64,000 nucleotides of DNA from DATJIG01 sp050260515 (GCA_050260515.1 JBLNCI010000022.1:1-64000), one strand, 5' to 3'; counted from the stretch's first letter, positions 1 through 10,573 are shown. The notes: generated from the letters alone by a model not told the origin. Translations and numbers: made by a program.

Positions 1-781
1 AAACCTCGGCTGGCGTGAGGGGGGGCCGCGCCCGGGATTTTGCGCCGGGGGTCGGGGGGGGGCGCCGATGTAACGGGCGCCCCGCGACGAGATTGAGCAG
101 AGTTTCCTCGCGGACCGCGGGAGGCGCGATCCCGAACAGGCGCTCGGCGATGCCGAGGTCCTTGCGGCTCCACCAGAGATAGGGATACGAGATCGCCGTT
201 TCGTCGATGGCGAAACCCGCTTCCTTCAGCATCGCGATGTATTCGTCGGCCGACCGCTGCACCGTCAGATCGTGGCGGAACAGGAGTCGGATGATCCACG
301 AGTGGATGTACGCGCGCGTCGATTCGGCGAACATCAGAATGCCGCCGGGGCGCAGCACGCGCCGCAACTCGCGCATCGCGGTCGCCTGATCGACGACGTG
401 GTGGAGCGTCTGGTGGCAGAACGCCACGTCGACGCTCTCGTCCTCGAGCGAGAGGCGCGCGAGATCCTCGACCCGGAGATCCACCTCGATACCGGCGTCC
501 GCCGCTCGCCGATGGCACGCGGCGATCATCTGCGGATCGATGTCGACGCCGATGAGGCGGCTCGGCCGGAGCGCGCGGTTGAGAAGCTCGATGGATGCGC
601 CCCAGCCGCATCCCGCATCGAGCACGACCGGGCGTTCGGGCAGGCGATCGGCCAGTCTGCGAAGGTCGGCAAACGCCCGGAACAGCACGTGGATTCGCCA
701 CGTCTCCGTGCCGAGGAACCACTTGCCGAACCGAGACTCCGGAACGTGTCCTGGACGCTGATTGTGCACTAGAGCGACCAT
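1..781 (-). CDS. SAM-dependent methyltransferase, 3' end cut by window edge
   Basis: The frame opens with ATG at 781 and stays open to the left edge without a stop. The protein has the class I methyltransferase SAM-binding motif VVLDAGCGWGAS, then an acidic loop (IGVDIDPQMI), and the post-motif segment LRRVLRPGGILMFAES typical of Methyltransf_11/25 proteins. The substrate is unknown. An in-frame GTG at 769 is an alternative start. Codons below about position 85 translate to Pro/Arg-rich low complexity from long G/C homopolymers, unlike the rest of the protein, so the true C terminus is probably not represented correctly here. Confidence 0.75.
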   Translation of the reverse strand, partial: MVALVHNQRPGHVPESRFGKWFLGTETWRIHVLFRAFADLRRLADRLPERPVVLDAGCGWGASIELLNRALRPSRLIGVDIDPQMIAACHRRAADAGIEVDLRVEDLARLSLEDESVDVAFCHQTLHHVVDQATAMRELRRVLRPGGILMFAESTRAYIHSWIIRLLFRHDLTVQRSADEYIAMLKEAGFAIDETAISYPYLWWSRKDLGIAERLFGIAPPAVREETLLNLVAGRPLHRRPPPTPGAKSRARPPLTPAEV

Positions 782-802
782 CGCACCGCGGAATGGTCCG
801 CC

Positions 803-982
803 CTACTGCTGTTGCGGCTTCGTGGTCTGTCGGTCCGACGTATGGCGCTCGGCCGACCCGGTGATCTTGTTGCCGAGGGTCGACAGGTCCTCGCCAAAGC
901 CCTTTGCCGTGTTGCAGCCGGTTGCGAGCAGGCACGCGGCGATGACCGCCGCCGTCGTCAAACGTGTCCAGGTGCGTCGCAT
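803..982 (-). CDS. entericidin-like small lipoprotein
   Basis: A 59-residue ORF. It has a short basic N terminus (MRRTWTR), a hydrophobic stretch and a lipobox LATGC with the acceptor Cys at residue 23, followed by NTAKGFGEDLSTLG. This matches the entericidin EcnA/EcnB family pattern (CNT-xxG-xGxD). It is expected to be lipidated at the membrane; family members are linked to stress or bacteriolysis, but nothing here shows a toxic role. The C terminus is a Gln-rich tail. It lies 21 bases upstream of the methyltransferase start on the same strand. Confidence 0.75.
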   Translation of the reverse strand: MRRTWTRLTTAAVIAACLLATGCNTAKGFGEDLSTLGNKITGSAERHTSDRQTTKPQQQ

Positions 983-1081
983 CGCTATTCTCTCGATCGT
1001 GATCAGCGGTGATGTTGCGGACGACTACCTAGCACACCTCGCCGGTGTCGCCCCAGTGTTCAGTCGTGCCCGGACGGGCGA

Positions 1082-1558
1082 TCAATACGGCGTGCCGTCC
1101 TTGTGGGTGAAGGCCCACACGCCGGGCGCCTTCATCTCGGCGCGGATATCGTCGTCGGGATAACTGCCCGAGTCGCCCGCCGTGCGGTCGCCGGCCTCGA
1201 GGTAGACGACGTCGCGGTCGGTGCGGTTGACGAGGTGGTGCGCGTCGCCGGTCCCGGCCTTGAAGCCTGCGCACATCCCGGGCCGGAGCCGGGTCTCGCC
1301 GGCGTTGGTGATAAGCGTCGGCTCGCCCTCGAGGATGTAGATGAACTCGTCCTGCTTCGAATGGGCGTGGCGCAGCGCCGATTCGCCGCCGGGCAGGATC
1401 CGCGTCAGGTTGACGCCGAAGTTGGTGAGCCCGAACAGATTGCCGAGCGGGCGCTTCTCGCGCTTCAGCATCCGCGAGAAGAAGGGCTCAGGATAGTTGG
1501 ACTTCTTCGTGTTCAGCGGCGCGTCGGCGGCGACGATCGCGACGGGAGTCTCGGCCAT
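1082..1558 (-). CDS. cupin-domain protein
   Basis: A 158-residue protein when started at the ATG at 1558 (MAETPVAIVAAD). A longer frame to 1642 exists, but its extra 28 residues are Arg-rich and unlike the family. The single cupin barrel shows motif 1 as LPGGESALRHAHSKQDEFIY with candidate metal ligands His, His and Glu, and motif 2 near GDAHHLVNRTDRDVVYLE. Family members include sugar-binding and redox cupins, so no substrate can be named. It is divergent from the CcsA-like gene at 1675. Confidence 0.8.
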   Translation of the reverse strand: MAETPVAIVAADAPLNTKKSNYPEPFFSRMLKREKRPLGNLFGLTNFGVNLTRILPGGESALRHAHSKQDEFIYILEGEPTLITNAGETRLRPGMCAGFKAGTGDAHHLVNRTDRDVVYLEAGDRTAGDSGSYPDDDIRAEMKAPGVWAFTHKDGTPY

Positions 1559-1674
1559 GGCGGGTCCCAGTAAGTCGGTTGGGGGCTTTCGAGGTCGAAG
1601 GCGGCGCATGATAGCCGCGCCGGCGCGCCCGCGATATCTCACGCCGGCATGGCTTCGTTGCTATACTCGCACAC

Positions 1675-2466
1675 ATGATGCGACTCGACCTGATGATCTC
1701 GCTCGCGGCTCTCGTCGTGCTGGCCGGCGGCTCGGTCGCGGGATTCCGCCAGCCGCTGCCGCGCGACGCGCGATTCTGGGGCCTGGTCGGAGCCGGGCTC
1801 GCGGGCAGCGCCGCGGCGGCGGCGATCAGCCTGCATGCGACCGGGTTCGGCATCGCGACGGCGCTGTGGCTCACTGCGGCGACCGCGCTCGCGGTGTTCG
1901 CGGCGCTCGCCTGGATCCGTCCGGTGTCGGCGCGGCTCGGGACGCTCCTGTTCCCGTATCTCGCGGTCCTGGCGCTGGTCGCGATCGCGTTCGCCGGCGC
2001 GCCCGGCGACACCGCCGAGACCTCGGCCTGGGGATTGGCGCACGCCGGCGTCGCCTTGATCGCCAACGCGCTGGTGACGGTGGCCGCTGTCGCGGCGCTC
2101 GCCGTCATGATCCAGGAGCGCGCGCTGAAGGCGCGCCGCCGCTCGGCTCTCGCCGGCGTTCTCCCGGGTGCCGCCGAGTCGGAGGGCGTGCAGGGAACCC
2201 TGCTCGGATTCGCCGCCGCCGCTCTCGCGCTCGGCGTCGCGACCGGCTCGGCGCTTCAGCTCGTCGAGACCGGACGCCTGCTGGTCCTGAACCACAAGAC
2301 GGTCCTCACCGTCGGCGCCATGGCGCTGCTGGCCGGACTCTCGGTGGCCGACCTCCGGAGCGGGCTCGGCGGGCGCCGGCTGGCCCGCGGGATTCTCATC
2401 GGCTGGCTGGTCCTGACCCTGGGATTCCTCGGGGTTATCTTTATCAAACAGATACTTCTGGCCTAG
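1675..2466 (+). CDS. YpjD/CcsA-like integral membrane protein (cytochrome c assembly family)
   Basis: A 263-residue protein of about eight hydrophobic segments. The C-terminal block, with LNHKTVLTVGAMALLAG followed by a basic loop and a final helix ending GVIFIKQILLA, matches the inner-membrane YpjD/CcsA-like family associated with cytochrome c biogenesis or heme handling. The conserved His of LNHKT is present. Two adjacent ATG codons (1675, 1678) could serve as start. In many alphaproteobacteria dusB occupies the place before ntrB; here this gene does, and it ends 165 bases before ntrB. Confidence 0.75.
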   Translation: MMRLDLMISLAALVVLAGGSVAGFRQPLPRDARFWGLVGAGLAGSAAAAAISLHATGFGIATALWLTAATALAVFAALAWIRPVSARLGTLLFPYLAVLALVAIAFAGAPGDTAETSAWGLAHAGVALIANALVTVAAVAALAVMIQERALKARRRSALAGVLPGAAESEGVQGTLLGFAAAALALGVATGSALQLVETGRLLVLNHKTVLTVGAMALLAGLSVADLRSGLGGRRLARGILIGWLVLTLGFLGVIFIKQILLA

Positions 2467-2580
2467 TTTTCGCCTTCTGCATGAGGCTCTGGTGGCCGCC
2501 GCTCCGGCATGGCCGCCCTGCGCGCGCTTGTGCGCGCCCGGCTTGATCCTAAGCGGGGCAGCGCGTATACAGGGACCTAT

Positions 2581-2610
2581 GCACAACAAATGTTCATTTG
2601 AACATTGTGC
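2581..2610. promoter_or_regulatory. AT-rich palindromic operator candidate upstream of ntrB
   Basis: A perfect 8-base inverted repeat, AATGTTCA-TT-TGAACATT (2589-2606), is flanked by the further matching halves GCACAA (2581-2586) and TTGTGC (2605-2610). It ends 21 bases before the ntrB ATG and stands out as AT-rich in a very GC-rich region. The size and symmetry fit a dimeric repressor site. The cognate regulator is not identifiable from the window. Confidence 0.6.
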
Positions 2611-2631
2611 CTAAAAAGTAGGCTGCTGCGC

Positions 2632-3801
2632 ATGGCCGCACCCGCTCAGTTCTCGCCTAAGGAATCGACGTCCGACGTCAATCGGCTGGGCGCCGATCCG
2701 GTGCAGCGCTATGAGGCCATCCTCAATGCGCTCGCCGATCCGGTGATCGTGGTCGACGCCGACGAGCGGATCCGTCTCGCGAACTCCGCCGCCGAGCAGT
2801 TCTTCCAGGCCAGCGCGGTGATGCTGCTGGGCCGCGCGCTCGCCGAGCTGTTGCCGGGCGACAGCCCGCTTTTCACGCTGCTGCATCAGGCGCGCGAGAC
2901 CGGCGCCAGCGTGTCCGAGTACGGCGTCACGCTCGAGACGCCGAAGATCGGCAGCCATCTGACGACGATCCAGGTCGCGCCGATCGCCGAGTCGCCGGGT
3001 GCGGCGGTGATCGCGCTGAGCGAGCGCTCGATCGCCAACAAGATGGATCGCCAGCTCACGCACCGCAAAGCGGCGCGCTCGGTGACGGCGATGGCGGCGA
3101 TCCTCGCCCACGAGGTGAAGAACCCGCTGTCGGGAATCCGCGGCGCGGCGCAGTTGCTGGAGCAGAACGCGGGGCCCGAGGACCGCTCGCTCACGCGGCT
3201 CATCATCACCGAGACCGACCGTATCTGCGCGCTGGTCGACCGCATGGACATGTTCGCCGAGAAGCCGAACATCGAGCGCGAGGCGGTGAACATCCACCAG
3301 GTGCTGGAGCACGTGCGCCAGATCGCGCAGTCGGGATTCGCGCGCCACGTGCGCATCACCGAGACCTACGACCCGTCGCTGCCGCCGGTGTACGGCAACC
3401 GCGACCAGCTCATCCAGGTGTTCCTCAACCTGGTGAAGAACGCCGCCGAGGCGGTGCCGGAGAAGGGGGGCGAGATCGCGCTGTCGACCGCCTACCAGCC
3501 GGGCATGCGGCTCGCCGTTCCGGGCTCCGACACCCGCACCCAGCTCCCGCTGGTGGTCAGCATCGCCGACAACGGCAACGGCATCCCCGACTCGTTGCGC
3601 GCCAACCTGTTCGACCCGTTCGTCACCACCAAGGTCAACGGGACTGGCCTCGGACTTGCATTGGTCGCCAAGATCGTGGGCGACCACGACGGGATCATCG
3701 AGTTCAGCAGCCAGCCGAGGCGCACCGTGTTCCGTGTCTATCTGCCGATCGACCAGACCGCGACAAGCCAGCCAGCGAAACGTCACATGGAGGGCGCGTA
3801 G
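2632..3801 (+). CDS. ntrB: nitrogen regulation sensor histidine kinase NtrB
   Basis: A 389-residue soluble PAS-HisKA-HATPase kinase that phosphorylates or dephosphorylates NtrC in response to nitrogen status relayed by PII. The PAS domain covers about residues 20-130 (ILNALADPVIVVDADERIRL). The H box is LAHEVKNPLSGIRGAAQLLE with the phospho-His near residue 160. The N box (FLNLVKNAAEA) and G boxes (IADNGNGIP, GTGLGLALVAKI) follow. The start is the ATG at 2632; the TTG at 2605 lies inside the palindrome and is unlikely. Its stop directly abuts the ntrC start, so the two are cotranscribed. Confidence 0.96.
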   Translation: MAAPAQFSPKESTSDVNRLGADPVQRYEAILNALADPVIVVDADERIRLANSAAEQFFQASAVMLLGRALAELLPGDSPLFTLLHQARETGASVSEYGVTLETPKIGSHLTTIQVAPIAESPGAAVIALSERSIANKMDRQLTHRKAARSVTAMAAILAHEVKNPLSGIRGAAQLLEQNAGPEDRSLTRLIITETDRICALVDRMDMFAEKPNIEREAVNIHQVLEHVRQIAQSGFARHVRITETYDPSLPPVYGNRDQLIQVFLNLVKNAAEAVPEKGGEIALSTAYQPGMRLAVPGSDTRTQLPLVVSIADNGNGIPDSLRANLFDPFVTTKVNGTGLGLALVAKIVGDHDGIIEFSSQPRRTVFRVYLPIDQTATSQPAKRHMEGA

Positions 3802-5247
<1,446 letters not shown>

Positions 5248-5301
5248 CCGCCCGCGTTCGTCGACCGCCGCGGGCGGCCGGCGACGCGTCCAGGTGGTGC
5301 G

Positions 5302-7620
5302 GTGCGGACAGCTCTCCGACGGAACGAACAGGGACGGGACGGACAGGCCCCCGCGCGCTCCGGCGTGCGCCTGACCCGCCGCTTCCAGCGCTTCAACGCC
5401 TGGATCGAGCGCACCGGGCTGCTCCGCCACCTCGCCGTGGCGCTCGCCGCCGCCGCCGCCGTGTGCGGCGTCGCCACCTACACCGCGCTCACCGGCGCCG
5501 CGCCGTTCGGACCGAGCCCCAAGCTCGTCCTCGTCCTCCTCAACGTCGACCTCGTCCTGCTGCTGGCGCTCGGCGGCCTCGTCGCGCACCGCATCGTCTC
5601 GGTGTGGACCGAGCGGCGGCGCGGCTCCGCCGGCTCGAAGCTCCACGTCCGCATGGTCGTGCTGTTCAGCCTCGTCGCCGCGGCGCCCGCCGTCGTGGTC
5701 GCGATCTTCTCCGCGCTGTTCTTCGACCTCGGCATCCAGGCGTGGTTCAGCGAGCGGGTGCGGACCGCCGTCGACGAATCCCTCGCGGTCGCCGAGTCGT
5801 ATCTGAAAGAGCACCAGCAGGTGATCCGCGGCGACCTGCTGGCGATGGCCAACGACATCAATCGCGACGGCCCGCTGCTGGTGAACAGCCCGACCGAGTT
5901 CAACGACCTGATCGAGACCCAGGCTGCGCTGCGCTCGCTCACGGACGCGGTCGTGTTCGACGGCGCCGGGCGGGTGATCGGGCGGTCGCGGTTCTCGTTC
6001 GTGATGCAGTTCGATCCGGTGCCGCCGGACGCGCTGGAGAAGGCACGGCGCGGCGAGGTGGTGGTGTTCCTCAACGAGGGCGACAGCCGGGTCCGGGCGC
6101 TGGTGCGCCTGTCGACGCTGCCGAGCGCGTATCTCTACGTCAGCCGCTTCGTCGAGGCCCGCGTGCTGCAGCACATGCAGCGCGCGCAGGAGGCGGTCGC
6201 GTCCTACCAGAACCTCGAACAGCGCCGCTCCGAGATCCAGATCACGTTCGCGATGATCTTCATCATGGTAGCCCTCCTGCTGCTGCTCGCGGCGGTGTGG
6301 ATCGGGCTTGCGCTCGCCAACACGCTGGCGCGCCCGGTGATGAACCTCGCGGCCGCCGCCGAGCGCGTCCGCGAGGGCGATCTTTCGGCGCGGGTGCCCG
6401 AAGGCCCGGCGCGCGACGAGCTCGGGTCGCTGTCGCGCGCGTTCAACCGCATGACGAGCCAGCTCGAGGCGCAGCGCCGCGAGCTGATCGAGGCCAACCG
6501 CCAGATCGACCAGCGCCGCCGCTTCATCGAGGCGGTGCTCGGCGGTGTCTCGGCGGGCGTCATCGGGCTCGACGGCGAGGGGCGGATCAACTACCCGAAC
6601 CGCGGCGCGTCGTCGTTGATCGGCGTCGACCTCGACGCTCATGTCGGCGAGCCGCTGGTCGCCGTGGTGCCCGAGCTCGGAGAGCTGATCGCCGCGGCGC
6701 GGAGCCGCCCCGGGCGTCTGCGCGAGGCGCAGATCGAGATCGCCCGCGACGGCAGCGCACGCACGCTGCTCGCGCGCGTGTTCGTCGAGCAGGAGGAGGG
6801 CGTGGTGCGCGGCTTCGTCGTTACCTACGACGACGTCACCGAGCTGATGTCGGCGCAGCGCATGGCGGCCTGGGCCGACGTCGCGCGTCGCCTCGCCCAT
6901 GAAATCAAGAACCCGCTGACGCCGATCCAGCTCTCGGCGGAACGCCTCCGCCGGCGCTATCTCGCCGAGATCAAGAACGATCCCGAGACCTTCGCGGCCT
7001 GCGTCGACACCATCGTGCGCCACGTCGAGGACATCGGCGGCATGATCAGCGAGTTCTCAGCGTTCGCGCGCATGCCGGCGCCCGACAAGGACGTGCACGA
7101 CATCGAGGAGATCATCGGCCGCGTCGTGCTGCTGCAGCGCTCGGCGAATCCGGCGATCACCTACACGACGGTCGCGCCGACCCACGACGTCCGGGTGCTG
7201 TGCGACGATCGCCAGACGTCGCAGGCGATCACGAATCTCCTGCAGAACGCCGCCGATTCGCTCAACGCGCGGCTGGCGCGCGCGCCGCAGCCGCCCGGCG
7301 AGATCCGCGTCGTCGTCGACGAGCGCGACGACTCCGTCGTGGTGTCGGTCGAGGACAACGGCCTCGGCCTGCCGCAGGAGCATCGCGACCGGCTCACCGA
7401 GCCCTACGTCACCACCCGCGCCGAGGGCACCGGTCTCGGGCTCGCCATCGTGAAGAAGATCATGGAGGACCATGGCGGACGGCTCGAACTCGCCGACCGC
7501 AAGCCGATGGGCGCGCGCGTCACCTTGATTTTCCCCAAGGTGGAGGGTAATACCGCCATCGAGGCCAATGACAGAGAGCCGGCGCGCACGGGCGCGGCGC
7601 GCAGTCAAAGCCGGTCATGA
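5302..7620 (+). CDS. ntrY: membrane sensor histidine kinase NtrY
   Basis: 772 residues from a GTG at 5302. The order is an N-terminal membrane region with about three hydrophobic segments and an extracytoplasmic domain, a further TM segment near residues 315-340, HAMP, PAS and a kinase core. The H box is RRLAHEIKNPLTPIQLSAER with the phospho-His near residue 533; N and G boxes (ITNLLQNAADS, EDNGLGLP, GTGLGLAIVKKI) are intact. NtrY pairs with NtrX in alphaproteobacteria, with reported roles in nitrogen, redox and envelope responses. It overlaps ntrX by 4 bases (ATGA). Confidence 0.95.
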   Translation: MRTALRRNEQGRDGQAPARSGVRLTRRFQRFNAWIERTGLLRHLAVALAAAAAVCGVATYTALTGAAPFGPSPKLVLVLLNVDLVLLLALGGLVAHRIVSVWTERRRGSAGSKLHVRMVVLFSLVAAAPAVVVAIFSALFFDLGIQAWFSERVRTAVDESLAVAESYLKEHQQVIRGDLLAMANDINRDGPLLVNSPTEFNDLIETQAALRSLTDAVVFDGAGRVIGRSRFSFVMQFDPVPPDALEKARRGEVVVFLNEGDSRVRALVRLSTLPSAYLYVSRFVEARVLQHMQRAQEAVASYQNLEQRRSEIQITFAMIFIMVALLLLLAAVWIGLALANTLARPVMNLAAAAERVREGDLSARVPEGPARDELGSLSRAFNRMTSQLEAQRRELIEANRQIDQRRRFIEAVLGGVSAGVIGLDGEGRINYPNRGASSLIGVDLDAHVGEPLVAVVPELGELIAAARSRPGRLREAQIEIARDGSARTLLARVFVEQEEGVVRGFVVTYDDVTELMSAQRMAAWADVARRLAHEIKNPLTPIQLSAERLRRRYLAEIKNDPETFAACVDTIVRHVEDIGGMISEFSAFARMPAPDKDVHDIEEIIGRVVLLQRSANPAITYTTVAPTHDVRVLCDDRQTSQAITNLLQNAADSLNARLARAPQPPGEIRVVVDERDDSVVVSVEDNGLGLPQEHRDRLTEPYVTTRAEGTGLGLAIVKKIMEDHGGRLELADRKPMGARVTLIFPKVEGNTAIEANDREPARTGAARSQSRS

Positions 7621-9020
7621 ATCACGACATCCTCATCGTCGACGACGAAGCCGACATCCGCCTGCTGATGTCCGGCATTCTCCGCGACGAAGGCTACGGG
7701 ACGCGCGAGGCCGGCGACAGCGAGACCGCGCTCGCCGCGGTGCGCGCGCGCAAGCCGTCGCTCGTCCTGCTCGATATCTGGCTCAAGAACTCCAAGCTCG
7801 ACGGCATGCAGATCCTCGGCGTGCTCAAGCGCGAGCATGCCGATCTTCCGGTCGTGATGATCTCCGGCCACGGCAACGTCCAGACCGCCGTCGCCGCGAT
7901 CAAGGAAGGCGCCTACGACTACATCGAGAAGCCGTTCAAGGCCGATCGGCTGCTCGTCGTCGTGTCGCGCGCAGTCGAGGCGGCGCGCCTCAAGCGCGAG
8001 AACCAGGAGCTCAAGCTCCGCGCCGGTACCGAAGCCGACCTGATCGGCCAGTCGCCGGCGATCCGCCAGCTCGATTCGGCCATCGAGCGGGTCGCGCCCA
8101 CCAACAGCCGCGTGCTGGTCTCGGGTCCGCCGGGCTCGGGCAAGGAGGTGGTGGCGCGCCTCGTGCACCGGCGCTCGGCGCGCACCTCGGGGCCGTTCGT
8201 CGCCATCAACTGCGCGATCATGGACCCCGACCGCTTCGAGGCGGAGCTGTTCGGTGTCGAGGGCGCCGCGGGCGACGGTCGGTCGCGGACCGGCGTGCTG
8301 GAGTCGGCGCACGGCGGCACGCTGTTCCTCGACGAGGTCGCCGACATGCCGCTCGCGACCCAGGGCAAGATCGTGCGCATCCTGCAGGAGCAGGTGTTCG
8401 AGCGCGTCGGCGGCAGCACTCGCGTGCAGGTCGACGTCCGCGTCGTCGCCGCGACCAACCGCGACCTCAAGGCCGAGATCGGCGCCGGGCGCTTCCGCGA
8501 GGACCTGTTCTACCGGCTCAATGTCGTGCCGCTCCGCGTGCCGTCGCTCAAGGAGCGCCGCGAGGACATCCCCCTGCTGGTGAAGCACTTCATGCACCAC
8601 GCGGCGGTCGCCTCGGGGCTGCCCGAGCGCGAGATCGGCGAGGACGCGATGACGGCGCTGCAGGCCCACGAGTGGGCGGGCAACGTCCGCCAGCTCCGCA
8701 ACGTGGTCGAGTGGATGCTGATCATGGCGCCGGGCGAGGGCAAGGGCCGCATCAGCGCCGAGATGCTGCCGCCCGAGATCCTCAACATCACGCCGGCGGT
8801 GCTGCGCTGGGAGAAGGGCGACGAGATGATGCGCCTGCCGCTGCGCGAGGCCCGCGAGGTGTTCGAGCGCGAGTATCTCGCGGCGCAGATCGTGCGCTTC
8901 GGCGGCAACGTGTCGCGGACCGCGGCGTTCGTCGGCATGGAGCGCTCGGCGCTGCACCGCAAGCTCAAGTCCCTCGGTCTCGGCGGGGCCGTCAACGGCC
9001 ACGACCGTCCTCCCGCGTAA
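7617..9020 (+). CDS. ntrX: response regulator NtrX (AAA+ type, GAFTGA absent)
   Basis: 467 residues. The receiver has Asp53 (LVLLDIWLKNSKLDG), followed by AAA+ Walker A (SGPPGSGKEVVAR), Walker B (GGTLFLDEVADMP) and a C-terminal Fis-like HTH (GGNVSRTAAFVGMERSALHR). Where NtrC carries ERGAFTGA this protein reads VEGAAGDGRSRTG, so the sigma-54 contact loop is missing. From family knowledge, alphaproteobacterial NtrX proteins commonly lack it and may act without sigma-54. It is translationally coupled to ntrY. The trkA gene often found after ntrX is absent. Confidence 0.95.
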   Translation: MNHDILIVDDEADIRLLMSGILRDEGYGTREAGDSETALAAVRARKPSLVLLDIWLKNSKLDGMQILGVLKREHADLPVVMISGHGNVQTAVAAIKEGAYDYIEKPFKADRLLVVVSRAVEAARLKRENQELKLRAGTEADLIGQSPAIRQLDSAIERVAPTNSRVLVSGPPGSGKEVVARLVHRRSARTSGPFVAINCAIMDPDRFEAELFGVEGAAGDGRSRTGVLESAHGGTLFLDEVADMPLATQGKIVRILQEQVFERVGGSTRVQVDVRVVAATNRDLKAEIGAGRFREDLFYRLNVVPLRVPSLKERREDIPLLVKHFMHHAAVASGLPEREIGEDAMTALQAHEWAGNVRQLRNVVEWMLIMAPGEGKGRISAEMLPPEILNITPAVLRWEKGDEMMRLPLREAREVFEREYLAAQIVRFGGNVSRTAAFVGMERSALHRKLKSLGLGGAVNGHDRPPA

Positions 9021-9035
9021 CCCAGCAGAATCCCG

Positions 9036-9911
9036 ATGTTCCGAATCGCCTACGTCAACGGTCGCTACGTCCGTAGCGACGAAGCCGCCGTCCATGTCGA
9101 GGACCGCGGGTACCAGTTCGCCGACGGCGTCTACGAAGTGGTCGCCGTGAAGAACGGCGCGCTCGTCGACGAGGCGCCGCACATGGCGCGGCTCGCGCGC
9201 TCGCTGCACGAGATGGAGATCGCCTGGCCGGTGTCGGAGCGGGCGCTCGCCCACATCGTCCGCGAAGTGGTGCGCCGCAACGCGATCGGCGACGGCATGA
9301 TCTATCTCCAGATCACCCGCGGCGTCGCGCCGCGCGATCATGCGTTTCCCGCCCATGCGCGTCCGGCGCTCGTCGTCACCGCCAAGCGCCTCGCGCCGCA
9401 GCGCCCCGAGCTTGCCGAAAAAGGTGTGGGCGTCATCTCGATCCCGGACGTCCGCTGGCGGCGCTGCGACATCAAGTCGGTCTCGCTGTTGCCCAACGTG
9501 CTCGGCAAGCAGAAGGCGAAGAACGCCGGCGCGTTCGAGGCCTGGCAGGTCACCGAGTCCGGCGTCGTCACCGAGGGCACGTCGACCAATGCGTGGATCG
9601 TCGATCGCGACGGCGCGATCGTCACCCATCCGGCGGACTGCGCGATCCTCGACGGGATCACGCGTCAGGCGGTGCTCAAGGTCGCGCGCGAGTCCGGCCG
9701 CAAGGTCGTCGAGCGTCCGTTCACGCTCGACGAGGCGCTCAGCGCGCGCGAGGCGTTCCTGACCTCGACCACGGCCGCGGTGCTGCCGATCGTCACCATC
9801 GACGGGCGCCCGATCGGAAACGGCGCGCCAGGCTCGACCACGCTCGAGCTGCGCGAGCGCTACCTCGCCGAGGTCGAGCGCCAGACCGCCAACGGAGGAG
9901 CGGGGCGGTGA
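9036..9911 (+). CDS. dat: D-amino acid transaminase (class IV PLP enzyme)
   Basis: 291 residues of the branched-chain/D-amino-acid transaminase fold, interconverting D-Ala and D-Glu with their keto acids. The N terminus AYVNGRYV...VHVEDRGYQFADGVYEV and the segment RCDIKSVSLLPNVLGKQKA match D-alanine transaminases; the PLP-binding Lys is likely residue 147 in DIKS. The phosphate-binding segment GVVTEGTSTNAWIV is intact. 4-Amino-4-deoxychorismate lyase is the main alternative within the fold. It starts 15 bases after ntrX and overlaps the next gene by 4 bases. Confidence 0.9.
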   Translation: MFRIAYVNGRYVRSDEAAVHVEDRGYQFADGVYEVVAVKNGALVDEAPHMARLARSLHEMEIAWPVSERALAHIVREVVRRNAIGDGMIYLQITRGVAPRDHAFPAHARPALVVTAKRLAPQRPELAEKGVGVISIPDVRWRRCDIKSVSLLPNVLGKQKAKNAGAFEAWQVTESGVVTEGTSTNAWIVDRDGAIVTHPADCAILDGITRQAVLKVARESGRKVVERPFTLDEALSAREAFLTSTTAAVLPIVTIDGRPIGNGAPGSTTLELRERYLAEVERQTANGGAGR

Positions 9912-10573
9912 CGACGTCGCTGCCGCGGCCGAAGGCGATTTTGTTCGACTGGGACAACACCCTGGTCGACAACTGGGGCGCGATCCATTCGGCGATCAAC
10001 CTCACGCTCGTCGCCATGGGCCACGCGCCGTGGACGCTCGAGGAGACGCGCGTCCGGGTCGCGAAGTCGCTGCGCGACAGCTTCCCGGCGCTGTTCGGCG
10101 ACCGCTGGCCGGAGGCGCGCAAGATCTTCTACGAGAGCTTCGAGGCCGTGCATCTCGAGCAGCTCCGCGCGCTGCCGGGCGCGGCCGAGATGCTCGCGGA
10201 CCTGAGCGGCAGCGGCATCTACCTCGCCGTCGTCAGCAACAAGACCGGACGCTACCTGCGCGCCGAGGCCGAGCAGCTCGGCTGGACCGGCTACTTCCGC
10301 CGCCTGGTCGGCGCGACCGACGCGCCCGCCGACAAGCCGGCGGTCGAGCCGGTCGAGATGGCGCTCGCGGGCAGCGGCGTCGCGCGGGGCGCCGAGGTGT
10401 GGTTCGTCGGCGACGGCGCGATCGACCTCGAATGCGCGGTGAATGCCGGCCTGACGCCGATCTTTTTCGGTCAAAAAGAGGGCCTGGCGGGGTGCGCCCA
10501 TACGCCCGCCTGGGTCTGCGGCGACTGTGGCAGCTTTGCTGACCTTGTGACCGCCGTAAACAAGCCCATATAA
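9908..10573 (+). CDS. HAD-superfamily hydrolase (phosphoglycolate-phosphatase-like)
   Basis: 221 residues from a GTG at 9908 that overlaps the dat stop (GTGA). The HAD motifs are visible: FDWDNTLVDN (nucleophile Asp and the +2 acid/base Asp), motif II VVSNKTGRYLR, a motif III Lys in ADKPAVEPVE and motif IV VWFVGDGAIDLECA. A helical cap lies between motifs I and II, as in Gph-type enzymes. Phosphoglycolate or a related small phosphate is possible, but specificity is not readable. It is cotranscribed with dat. Confidence 0.88.
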   Translation: MTTSLPRPKAILFDWDNTLVDNWGAIHSAINLTLVAMGHAPWTLEETRVRVAKSLRDSFPALFGDRWPEARKIFYESFEAVHLEQLRALPGAAEMLADLSGSGIYLAVVSNKTGRYLRAEAEQLGWTGYFRRLVGATDAPADKPAVEPVEMALAGSGVARGAEVWFVGDGAIDLECAVNAGLTPIFFGQKEGLAGCAHTPAWVCGDCGSFADLVTAVNKPI

